From Chitinophagaceae bacterium (GTDB lineage Bacteria; Bacteroidota; Bacteroidia; Chitinophagales; Chitinophagaceae), in NCBI GenBank assembly GCA_025924755.1, contig JAICHT010000171.1:1-7507 (forward strand): a stretch of 7,507 nt of DNA, in the 5' to 3' direction. A program made the translations under genes and the position numbers. The notes under the pieces were generated by a model. That model had not been told where the DNA came from. It did not search any database and saw nothing but the letters and a program-made list of their open reading frames with translations. This document shows, piece by piece, positions 1-4,853 of the stretch; within the stretch, counting starts at the first letter, position 1, and each line of letters opens with the position of its first letter.

Positions 1-833
1 GGTTGAACCCGGTTTTTATAGTGGTAGGACTGTTATTATTTTCTATATTAATGATAGCCGTATTATATGTAGATGCTACTAAATTCAGCTTTCTTTTTTA
101 TGTGCTGATATTAAGTATCGTAGCTATTGCTATTATTATATTCACCGATTCCAAACTTTCTGTAGCAGAAAAAAGAAAGGTGGCCGTAATATTTATTGTT
201 TCATTTTTTGTGATCTTTTTCTGGAGTGCTTTTGAGCAGGCAGGCGCTTCGCTTACTTTTTTTGCTGAAGAGCAAACGCAGCGGCAGGTAGGTTCGGTTA
301 CGGTTCCGGCCAGTTTGTTTCAATCGCTCAATTCTATTTTCGTGGTAGCGTTTGCACCGCTCTTTGCGTGGCTGTGGTTACGGCTGGGAAAAAAAGAACC
401 TTCTTCTCCTACAAAAATGGCGTGGGGCCTGGCCTTGCTGGCATTAGGTTATTTGTGGATTGCCTTTGGTGTAAAAGATGTGCAGCCGGGTATTAAAGTA
501 AGTATGATATGGTTAACCGGCATGTATGCACTGCATACCTGTGGTGAGCTTTGTTTATCGCCTATTGGTTTATCGCTGGTAAATAAACTGGCACCTTTAA
601 AATTTGCGTCCTTATTAATGGCAGTATGGTTTACGGCCAATGCCTTCGCCAATAAATTTGCCGGATTGCTCAGTGCTCTTTACCCGGATAATGGAAAGAC
701 CACTTCTTTTTTAGGCTATCATATGAGTAATATGTACCAGTTTTTTATGCTGTTTGTTTTTATGGCTGGCGCTGCATCACTCATATTATTCTTATTAACT
801 AAAAAGTTGCAGAAGATGATGTATGAAAAGTGA
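1..833 (+). CDS. POT/PTR2-family peptide MFS transporter, 3' part (5' end outside window)
   Basis: This is the C-terminal part of a proton-dependent oligopeptide transporter, an inner-membrane protein that imports di- and tripeptides with protons. The reading frame is open to the left edge, so the apparent TTG start at base 3 is not a real start; about 276 residues are visible. Counting from that codon, residues 73-88 (FWSAFEQAGASLTFFA) match the well-known POT segment with the conserved EQ pair. Residues 178-198 (HTCGELCLSPIG followed by LSLVNKLAP) match the second family signature. Around seven hydrophobic helices are visible, followed by a short basic tail, TKKLQKMMYEK. The family call is firm, but substrate preference cannot be read from this part. 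The last ~35 bp recur at 1831-1867, downstream of two small genes. No convincing U-tract terminator follows the gene. Confidence 0.93.
   Translation, partial: LNPVFIVVGLLLFSILMIAVLYVDATKFSFLFYVLILSIVAIAIIIFTDSKLSVAEKRKVAVIFIVSFFVIFFWSAFEQAGASLTFFAEEQTQRQVGSVTVPASLFQSLNSIFVVAFAPLFAWLWLRLGKKEPSSPTKMAWGLALLALGYLWIAFGVKDVQPGIKVSMIWLTGMYALHTCGELCLSPIGLSLVNKLAPLKFASLLMAVWFTANAFANKFAGLLSALYPDNGKTTSFLGYHMSNMYQFFMLFVFMAGAASLILFLLTKKLQKMMYEK
797..830 (+). repeat. Direct repeat copy A (3' end of transporter gene)
   Basis: These 34 bases, starting AACTAAAAAGTTGCAG and ending TATGAAAAG, match 1831-1864 with two differences (G/A at 818 against 1852, T/C at 822 against 1856). Weaker resemblance continues to about 854 (ending AATGCT), matched near 1888. 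Copy A is the intact transporter C-terminus. The two copies are 1034 bp apart. Confidence 0.9.
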
Positions 834-836
834 TGT

Positions 837-854
837 AGCATTTATTTTAATGCT
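837..854 (+). other. Small hairpin just after the transporter stop
   Basis: AGCATT (837-842) and AATGCT (849-854) form a perfect 6-bp stem with a 6-nt loop, starting four bases after the stop codon. No U-tract follows, so it is at best a weak 3'-end structure for the transporter mRNA rather than a standard intrinsic terminator. Confidence 0.35.
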
Positions 855-897
855 CCATTCATTCCATATAATATCATTCGAAACTCATAGGCTTTGG

Positions 898-928
898 TAG
901 TCCATTAATGACCAATTTCAATGGACTA
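898..928. other. 9-bp inverted repeat upstream of lipoprotein gene
   Basis: TAGTCCATT (898-906) and AATGGACTA (920-928) are perfect inverted copies separated by 13 bases. The dyad lies 26 bp before the start codon of the lipoprotein gene. It could be an operator, a leader hairpin or a 3'-end structure of the upstream transcript; no U-tract follows on either strand. The structure is certain and the role is unknown. Confidence 0.5.
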
Positions 929-954
929 GTATCAATACCTAAATAAGTTTATAG

Positions 955-1407
955 ATGAAAAGATTTGCCTTCCAACTCGTATTATTAATTATGTTTTTTT
1001 CATGTAAAAATGAATATCCAGTTAATTTAGGGAAAGGGTACAAATTAGACTATGATGGTAACAGCTATGATTGTATTCTTGATACTGAAAATACAATAAT
1101 GGTTGCTGCTCATGTTGTGAGATATAGCTATGATTCAAACTTTATTGTTGCAGAGCAAAAGCCATGGTACGATTTTAGGATTTCTGGTTTAAAAGAAATG
1201 ACCTATTCTAAACGTATGGAAGCCATTGAGAATAGCACGATCCGACAATATTGGATAATCAACAAAAAACAAAAAAGTGAATATAGTTTAGATACATTAT
1301 CGAAGCTTGCCCGTTATTCCAATGTTTTCGGTCCCTTTAAGAAGGAAGATTATTTACAGAAGCGGGAGGAACTAGGAGTGCCGAAGGCATTACAATTAAA
1401 TAGATAA
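955..1407 (+). CDS. Small predicted lipoprotein, possibly DUF3997-like
   Basis: The gene encodes 150 residues. The N-terminus is a short lipoprotein signal: basic MKR, a hydrophobic stretch at residues 4-15, then FFS followed by Cys17, the expected lipid-modified residue. Phe at -3 is less usual than Leu. The mature part is soluble and mixed alpha/beta in character, with recognisable blocks YSYDSNFIVAEQKPW (57-71), QYWIINK (98-104) and YSNVFGPFKKEDYLQKREEL (121-140). The middle blocks remind me of the uncharacterised DUF3997 family; that assignment is from memory and only moderately secure. No catalytic motif is visible. GC is about one third, lower than in the neighbouring housekeeping genes. 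Together with the next gene it sits between two copies of the transporter 3' end, which suggests acquisition. A surface or periplasmic role is inferred only from the signal peptide. Confidence 0.8.
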   Translation: MKRFAFQLVLLIMFFSCKNEYPVNLGKGYKLDYDGNSYDCILDTENTIMVAAHVVRYSYDSNFIVAEQKPWYDFRISGLKEMTYSKRMEAIENSTIRQYWIINKKQKSEYSLDTLSKLARYSNVFGPFKKEDYLQKREELGVPKALQLNR

Positions 1408-1436
1408 GCAAAAAGCCCCAAGTTGCCCGGTGAACA

Positions 1437-1709
1437 ATGAGTAATATTTTTAAAATTCTACTAATTAACGTTGGACTATTTATAGTTTTAATTATTTTAT
1501 ATTTTATTACCGGTTTTTTAGCAGGATATGGGTCAAACAATAATTATGAGGCAGCAGCATGGAGATTATATATAGGATTTTTTATTTTTCATTTGCTAAT
1601 AAATTTTGTGTTGCTAATAAGAATGAAAATGGTATCTGCCTTGTATATAATATTTAGTAGTGTTGAAATACTTATTCTTTATGGAATTGTAGCATGGATA
1701 TATAGATAA
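1437..1709 (+). CDS. Small three-helix membrane protein, function unknown
   Basis: The gene encodes 90 residues, most of them hydrophobic. Likely membrane segments are residues 6-29, 44-61 and 66-88, with a short polar loop (GSNNNYEAA) between the first two and basic residues (RMK, 62-64) between the last two. I recognise no family. It begins 29 bp after the lipoprotein stop, so co-transcription is plausible, although no clear ribosome-binding site or separate promoter is seen. By my rough count GC is about 24 percent, far below serS nearby, which fits foreign or rapidly evolving DNA. Composition alone could make an AT-rich stretch look hydrophobic. An intact ATG-to-stop frame with a sensible membrane topology favours a real gene, but with some doubt. 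Confidence 0.6.
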   Translation: MSNIFKILLINVGLFIVLIILYFITGFLAGYGSNNNYEAAAWRLYIGFFIFHLLINFVLLIRMKMVSALYIIFSSVEILILYGIVAWIYR

Positions 1710-1774
1710 AAACAAATCTATTTTGTTACCTTTTAATGCAATTTTAATACATTAATAAACCCAAGTTACCTATC

Positions 1775-1823
1775 TGGCGCAAGTCTTTGTGCTGTGGCCC
1801 TGCGGCATAGCTGACTTGTGCTA
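1775..1823. repeat. Large imperfect palindrome/hairpin
   Basis: The outer arms TGGCGCAAGTC (1775-1785) and GACTTGTGCTA (1813-1823) pair over 11 positions with two G-U pairs. Inside, GCTGTGGCC (1791-1799) pairs with GGCATAGC (1804-1811), with one bulged G and a CTGC loop. The element is GC-rich within an AT-rich intergenic region, so it stands out as a discrete block. No U-tract follows on either strand, so it is not a typical intrinsic terminator. It may be a dispersed palindromic repeat; copy number cannot be judged from this window. Confidence 0.6.
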
Positions 1824-1831
1824 TTTCTATA

Positions 1832-1867
1832 ACTAAAAAGTTGCAGAAGATAATGCATGAAAAGTAA
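1832..1867 (+). pseudogene. Remnant of a POT-transporter 3' end (repeat copy B)
   Basis: Read in the frame of the upstream transporter, these bases encode TKKLQKIMHEK and a stop. This corresponds to the transporter's own TKKLQKMMYEK with Met-to-Ile and Tyr-to-His changes and TAA in place of TGA. Four further residues upstream (AISI) resemble the hydrophobic end of the last helix, but homology stops there and an in-frame stop lies at 1808-1810. It is therefore a fragment, not a gene. It could be what is left of a tandem paralogue or a duplication made when the islet inserted. It ends 11 bp before the serS stop, which comes from the other strand. Confidence 0.75.
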
Positions 1868-1878
1868 AGTAAACCTTT

Positions 1879-3156
1879 TTATAATGCTGTAATCTTTTCG
1901 CTGCCAAAATAAGCTTGCAGCGCCACTGGTAAGCCAATACCATCTTCGGTTTGATTATTTTCCAGAAGGCAGGCCAGTATTCGTGGAAGCGCCAGTGAAC
2001 TTCCATTGAGCGAATGCACCAGTTGTGTTTTTCCATTCGCGTCTTTAAAACGAATTTTCATACGGGCCGTTTGATAGCTTTCAAAGTTGGATACGGAACT
2101 TACCTCCAGCCATTTGTCCTGTGCCGCACTGTACACTTCAAAATCATAGGTAAGCGCTGATGTAAAGCCCATATCGCCCCCGCATAACCGCAGTATGCGG
2201 TAAGGTAAACCCAGCGACTGAATCAGCCCTTCTACATGCTGCACCATTTCTTCCAATATATCGTAGCTTTTTTCCGGATGTACCAATTGCACTACTTCTA
2301 CTTTATCAAACTGGTGCAGCCGGTTCAGTCCCCGAACGTCTTTACCATAGCTGCCGGCTTCTCTTCTAAAGCAGGGAGTATAGGCAGTCATTTTTATAGG
2401 CAAATCCATTTCTTTCAATATCACATCCCTGTAAATATTGGTAACCGGCACTTCGGCAGTAGGTATCAGGTACAGTTCATCTACAGGCACAAAATACATT
2501 TGACCTTCCTTATCCGGCAGTTGCCCGGTGCCATACGCACTGGCGGCATTTACCATCAGCGGCGGCATATATTCGGTATATCCAGCCAGTGTATTATAGT
2601 CTAAAAAATATTGTATCAAAGCCCGCTGCAGTTTGGCTCCTTTATTTTTATAAACCGGAAAGCCGCTGCCGGTAAGCTTATTGCCCAATTCAAAATCAAT
2701 CAGGTCATATTTCTTAGCTAGGTCCCAGTGTGGCACCGCACCAGCATATAACTGTGGCTTACTACCTCCTGTTTTTACTACTTCATTATCCTCGGGTGTT
2801 TTACCAACAGGAACTTTTACCGATGGTAAATTAGGCAAGCGGATCAATTCGTCGTTCAACTTTTTTTCTACCACCGCTAATTGTTCCTGTATGGGCGATA
2901 ACTGCTGTTTTAATGCTTCTACTTCTTTTTTCCTTTCTTCGGCTTCTTCCTTTTGTCCTTTGCTCATCAATGCGCCAATCTCTTTGGAAGCCGTATTTAT
3001 CTTAGCTTTGGTTTCATCAAAACCAAACGTCAATTTTTTGCGTTCATCATCCAGCGCTATTATAGCATCCACCAAATCCACTTCTTTAAAATGCTTAACG
3101 GCTAAGCGTTCTTTCACCTGCTGTGGATTATGGCGTAATACAGATAGTTGCAACAT
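1879..3156 (-). CDS. serS: Serine--tRNA ligase (seryl-tRNA synthetase)
   Basis: This cytoplasmic class II synthetase charges tRNA-Ser with serine using ATP. The 425-residue length is normal for the bacterial enzyme. Residues about 30-105 form the charged helical arm (antiparallel coiled coil) that reaches the long variable arm of tRNA-Ser. The catalytic part carries the serine-binding TAEVPVTN segment (233-240), motif 2 FRREAGS (263-269), a typical block EVSSVSNFESYQTAR (351-365), and the HSLNGSSLALPR motif 3 region (381-392) with its arginine. The start ATG at 3154-3156 is supported by a promoter box (TATCTTTG) 19 bp upstream and by the typical N-terminus MLQLSVLRHNPQQV. It is a single-gene unit divergent from a small unknown gene and convergent with the islet. 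No clear terminator follows. Confidence 0.98.
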   Translation of the reverse strand: MLQLSVLRHNPQQVKERLAVKHFKEVDLVDAIIALDDERKKLTFGFDETKAKINTASKEIGALMSKGQKEEAEERKKEVEALKQQLSPIQEQLAVVEKKLNDELIRLPNLPSVKVPVGKTPEDNEVVKTGGSKPQLYAGAVPHWDLAKKYDLIDFELGNKLTGSGFPVYKNKGAKLQRALIQYFLDYNTLAGYTEYMPPLMVNAASAYGTGQLPDKEGQMYFVPVDELYLIPTAEVPVTNIYRDVILKEMDLPIKMTAYTPCFRREAGSYGKDVRGLNRLHQFDKVEVVQLVHPEKSYDILEEMVQHVEGLIQSLGLPYRILRLCGGDMGFTSALTYDFEVYSAAQDKWLEVSSVSNFESYQTARMKIRFKDANGKTQLVHSLNGSSLALPRILACLLENNQTEDGIGLPVALQAYFGSEKITAL

Positions 3157-3175
3157 GCCTGTTATTTTAAGCGGA

Positions 3176-3183
3176 CAAAGATA
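3176..3183 (-). promoter_or_regulatory. serS promoter, -7 box TATCTTTG
   Basis: Read on the minus strand this is a perfect match to the Bacteroidota -7 element TAnnTTTG. It would place the transcript start about 14 bases before the serS ATG. I found no exact TTTG -33 element at the usual distance. Confidence 0.6.
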
Positions 3184-3213
3184 AAGTTTGGCAGTGAGGC
3201 CTGAGGGATTATT

Positions 3214-3221
3214 TACCTTTG
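3214..3221 (+). promoter_or_regulatory. Promoter of the 3226 gene, -7 box TACCTTTG
   Basis: This is a perfect TAnnTTTG match, with TTTG at 3187-3190 as a possible -33 element (23-base gap, slightly long). The box ends only four bases before the ATG at 3226. The predicted transcript start therefore falls at or next to the start codon, implying a leaderless mRNA. Confidence 0.55.
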
Positions 3222-3225
3222 AAAA

Positions 3226-3570
3226 ATGTTGAATAAAGATGATTTACAAATACGATGGTTTGAACTGGAGCAAAAACTGGCAGAGCGGTTTGGAAAGAAA
3301 CCAGATACAGAAAGTATTTTATTTTTAATAGGAATACAGGAACTGGGTGATATACGAAAAAAATTTACCAAAGAGCAAAAGCAGGATTTAATGCATATTG
3401 CCATTTGTACGATCATGTCATCCAGCGGGTATTACGAATTGGACCATATAGATGCCGATGGATGGCCACACTATAAACAGCTAAAGCCGATGCCTACTAT
3501 GAACCCGTTTGAGCAGGAGGTTTTCTTAAAAGATCATATACTGCTTTATTTTCAAACACACGATTTTTAG
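3226..3570 (+). CDS. Conserved-looking small cytoplasmic protein of unknown function
   Basis: The gene encodes 114 residues with no signal peptide or membrane segment. The sequence is balanced and mostly helical in character: an amphipathic start (DDLQIRWFELEQKLAERFG, residues 5-23), a hydrophobic ILFLIGIQELG segment (31-41), then KEQKQDLMHIAIC (49-61) and a C-terminal part rich in aromatic residues and His/Asp (GYYELDHIDADGWPHY, 68-83). It resembles uncharacterised proteins common in Bacteroidota genomes, which I recall only in general terms. I see no catalytic motif. The start is fixed by a perfect promoter box just upstream and the lack of another nearby in-frame ATG. It is divergent from serS and 112 bp ahead of gcvH, which has its own promoter, so it is probably monocistronic. 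Confidence 0.85.
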   Translation: MLNKDDLQIRWFELEQKLAERFGKKPDTESILFLIGIQELGDIRKKFTKEQKQDLMHIAICTIMSSSGYYELDHIDADGWPHYKQLKPMPTMNPFEQEVFLKDHILLYFQTHDF

Positions 3571-3631
3571 CGGATATGGTATATCTAACAAAAGCATTCC
3601 ACTACTTAAACAGCCAAATAGTAAAAATTTA

Positions 3632-3663
3632 TTGAACAACTTTATCTTGCAGTTGTAATATTG
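3632..3663 (+). promoter_or_regulatory. gcvH promoter (TTG, 21 bp, TAATATTG)
   Basis: TTG at 3632-3634 and TAATATTG at 3656-3663 are separated by 21 bases, the usual Bacteroidota arrangement. The -7 box has one mismatch to TAnnTTTG. Transcription would begin near 3669, leaving a leader of roughly 14 bases before the ATG. Confidence 0.5.
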
Positions 3664-3682
3664 TACTTATAAACCAAGCAAT

Positions 3683-4060
3683 ATGAATTTTCCGGAAAAT
3701 CTGCGTTATACAAAAGATCATGAATGGATACGTGTGGAAGGCGATGAAGCTGTTATTGGAATTACCGATTTTGCCCAGCACGAATTAGGCGATATCGTGT
3801 ACATTGATGTGGAAACTGTGGGGCAGGAGCTAAAGGAAGGCGCTGTTTTTGGTACGGTGGAAGCAGTAAAAACGGTATCCGATTTATTTTTGCCGGTTAA
3901 TGGTACTATCACAGAAGTAAATCCTGATTTAAATTCAAATCCTGATTTGGTAAATACCGACCCATATGGCAAAGGCTGGATGGTGCGGATGAAGCTTGCA
4001 GATGCAGGAGATATTAACGCTTTGATGGACAATAAAGCTTACCAGGCATTGGTGGCCTAA
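3683..4060 (+). CDS. gcvH: Glycine cleavage system H protein (lipoyl carrier)
   Basis: GcvH carries the aminomethyl group on a lipoyl arm between the P, T and L proteins of the cytoplasmic glycine cleavage complex, and is also an entry point for protein lipoylation. The 125-residue length is typical. The lipoyl attachment lysine is Lys63 in the hallmark stretch GTVEAVKTVSD (57-67). The N-terminal YTKDHEWI (9-16), GITDFAQHELGDIV (26-39) and the C-terminal PYGKGWM (94-100) are all classic GcvH segments. No other gcv gene is nearby; in this phylum the partners are often elsewhere. The gene has its own promoter upstream and an intrinsic terminator at 4089-4114, so it is expressed as a single unit, perhaps with some read-through into the VanZ-like gene. 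Confidence 0.98.
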   Translation: MNFPENLRYTKDHEWIRVEGDEAVIGITDFAQHELGDIVYIDVETVGQELKEGAVFGTVEAVKTVSDLFLPVNGTITEVNPDLNSNPDLVNTDPYGKGWMVRMKLADAGDINALMDNKAYQALVA

Positions 4061-4088
4061 TTGTAAAGCGCTTAAATTTTTAGTATTG

Positions 4089-4114
4089 TGGATGTTCGTG
4101 AACGTCCATTTTTT
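4089..4114 (+). terminator. Intrinsic terminator of gcvH
   Basis: TGGATGTT (4089-4096) pairs with AACGTCCA (4101-4108), an 8-bp stem with one G-U pair and a CGTG loop, followed directly by six Ts (4109-4114). It lies 28 bp past the gcvH stop, which is the classic position. Confidence 0.85.
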
Positions 4115-4126
4115 ATTAATAACCCA

Positions 4127-4134
4127 TACGTTTA
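4127..4134 (+). promoter_or_regulatory. Possible -7 box of the VanZ-like gene (TACGTTTA)
   Basis: This is a seven-of-eight match to TAnnTTTG located between the gcvH terminator and the VanZ-like ATG at 4141. There is no TTG at a normal -33 distance. If used, transcription would start at or next to the ATG. Confidence 0.25.
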
Positions 4135-4140
4135 TAGATT

Positions 4141-4518
4141 ATGGTTTTAAAAGCGGGACACCGGTTAATTATTGCTTTACTGGTAAGCACAATTTTTACA
4201 ATACTGTTTTGCCTGCCAGGTTCGGATCTGCCCGATGAAGGTTTGTTTTCGAAAATTCCTTTTTTTGACAAATGGGTGCATATCGGCATTTTTTGTACAA
4301 CCATTATTGTATGGCGCTGGGCTATGCAGCTTTTTACTTTAAAACAGTTGTCTATATTAGTTTTACTGGCTGCTGTATACGGCTATCTGATTGAAATAAT
4401 CCAATACAATTTTATACCGGGCCGCTCATTTGACTGGGCCGACCTTGCAGCTGATATTATTGGAAGCACTATTGGTTGCTTTCTATGGGCAAGATGGCAT
4501 ATATATATAAAAAAATAG
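4141..4518 (+). CDS. VanZ-like family small membrane protein
   Basis: The gene encodes 125 residues with four membrane segments (about 8-26, 45-63, 69-88 and 100-117). The VanZ-like signature is clear: FFDKWVHIGIF (41-51) before helix 2, and the block YLIEIIQYNFIPGRSFDWAD (82-101) followed by LAADIIGSTIG, with polar residues E85, Q88, R95, D98 and D105 inside or next to membrane helices. VanZ confers low-level teicoplanin resistance in enterococci, but most chromosomal relatives in Bacteroidota have no assigned role, so no resistance function is claimed. It lies 80 bp after gcvH, beyond a terminator; I recall the gcvH/VanZ-like neighbourhood as common in this phylum. Its stop codon is part of a perfect hairpin (4518-4539). 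Confidence 0.9.
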   Translation: MVLKAGHRLIIALLVSTIFTILFCLPGSDLPDEGLFSKIPFFDKWVHIGIFCTTIIVWRWAMQLFTLKQLSILVLLAAVYGYLIEIIQYNFIPGRSFDWADLAADIIGSTIGCFLWARWHIYIKK

Positions 4519-4539
4519 ACCCCTGTAGAAACAGGGGTC
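4509..4539 (-). terminator. Strong hairpin with U-tract on the minus strand
   Basis: GACCCCTGT (4518-4526) and ACAGGGGTC (4531-4539) form a perfect 9-bp stem with a 4-nt loop. Read on the minus strand, the stem is followed by TA and then seven Ts (complement of 4509-4515), which is an intrinsic terminator for a leftward transcript. On the plus strand no U-tract follows, so it would only cap the 3' end of the VanZ-like mRNA. The nearest leftward gene is prfA, ending 315 bp away. Confidence 0.65.
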
Positions 4540-4559
4540 GCAACCAAAACTAACTGCTT

Positions 4560-4592
4560 ATGAGAAAATCGTCGTCTTTATATAAGAAATAA
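4560..4592 (+). other. Ten-codon ORF (MRKSSSLYKK) after a leader-like sequence
   Basis: ATG at 4560 opens a frame of ten codons ending in TAA, preceded by the perfect hairpin and by an AACCAAAACTAAC stretch of the kind I associate with leaders of Bacteroidota genes whose proteins begin MRK. It may be a leader peptide, the stub of a lost gene, or chance. There is no gene downstream on this strand for it to regulate. Confidence 0.2.
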
Positions 4593-4759
4593 ATTATTCA
4601 ATTTTAATAACGCAAATCTACAGACTTTATATATATAATTATTGTTAATAGTAATTAAAACATCTATTAAAACCTACATATCTAAAGACCTATAATTTAT
4701 AAGCTAAAAATGATGCCAAAGACAAAATAACATTGTTAAATGGTAACTTCCTAGCAATT

Positions 4760-4775
4760 TGTAGACAAATCTACA
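4760..4775. promoter_or_regulatory. Palindromic site TGTAGA-CAAA-TCTACA
   Basis: This is a perfect 6-bp inverted repeat around CAAA. It overlaps a second dyad, ATTTGT-AG-ACAAAT (4757-4770). Palindromes built from TGTAG/CTACA halves are reminiscent of BlaI/MecI-type operators (TACA/TGTA halves), but here the halves are arranged the other way round and no such regulator gene is in the window. Function is not established. Confidence 0.3.
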
Positions 4776-4853
4776 CTGTCACCTCAATATTTTAATCCCA
4801 ACTACATATTTATGCTTACTACAAGTATTGATAAGACTTAATTAGTTAGCCTG

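Larger units (their letters stand above)
4519..4853. other. Gene-free AT-rich interval with clustered CTACA/TGTAG sites
   Basis: This stretch between the VanZ-like gene and prfA holds no ORF of useful length. It begins with the hairpin at 4518-4539, then a segment AACCAAAACTAACTGCTT leading into a 10-codon ORF at 4560-4592. From 4618 to 4823 there are six copies of CTACA or its complement (4618-4622, 4674-4678, 4760-4764, 4771-4775, 4802-4806, 4819-4823). Two of them make the palindrome TGTAGA-CAAA-TCTACA (4760-4775). The 10-mer CAAATCTACA occurs at 4613-4622 and again at 4766-4775. No tRNA- or rRNA-like structure is seen. Confidence 0.6.

Noticed and set aside
403..408. Serine-tRNA ligase residue positions 403-410 (DGIGLP) as a damaged motif 3
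   Set aside because: These are protein residues, not bases. The motif 3 arginine is intact at residue 392, and the variable segment after it differs widely among SerRS proteins, so this is not evidence of lost activity.
402..420. Possible in-frame signal for transporter truncation near the KKEPSSPTK loop
   Set aside because: The frame continues uninterrupted through the second family signature to a normal C-terminus. The gene is cut only by the window edge.
837..854. Intrinsic terminator for the transporter gene
   Set aside because: The stem is only 6 bp of AT-rich pairing and is not followed by a U-tract; it is listed as a hairpin only.
2236..2604. Open frame of 122 codons on the plus strand inside serS
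   Set aside because: It is the antisense shadow of a clear serS coding region, with a His/Gln/Phe-rich product and no recognisable domain.
4116..4304. Minus-strand frame of 62 codons opposite the VanZ-like gene
   Set aside because: It overlaps the VanZ-like start and has no promoter or family signal.
4619..4823. CRISPR-like array made from the repeated CTACA motifs
   Set aside because: The repeats are 5-10 bases, irregularly spaced and in both orientations, with no uniform repeat-spacer structure and no cas genes.
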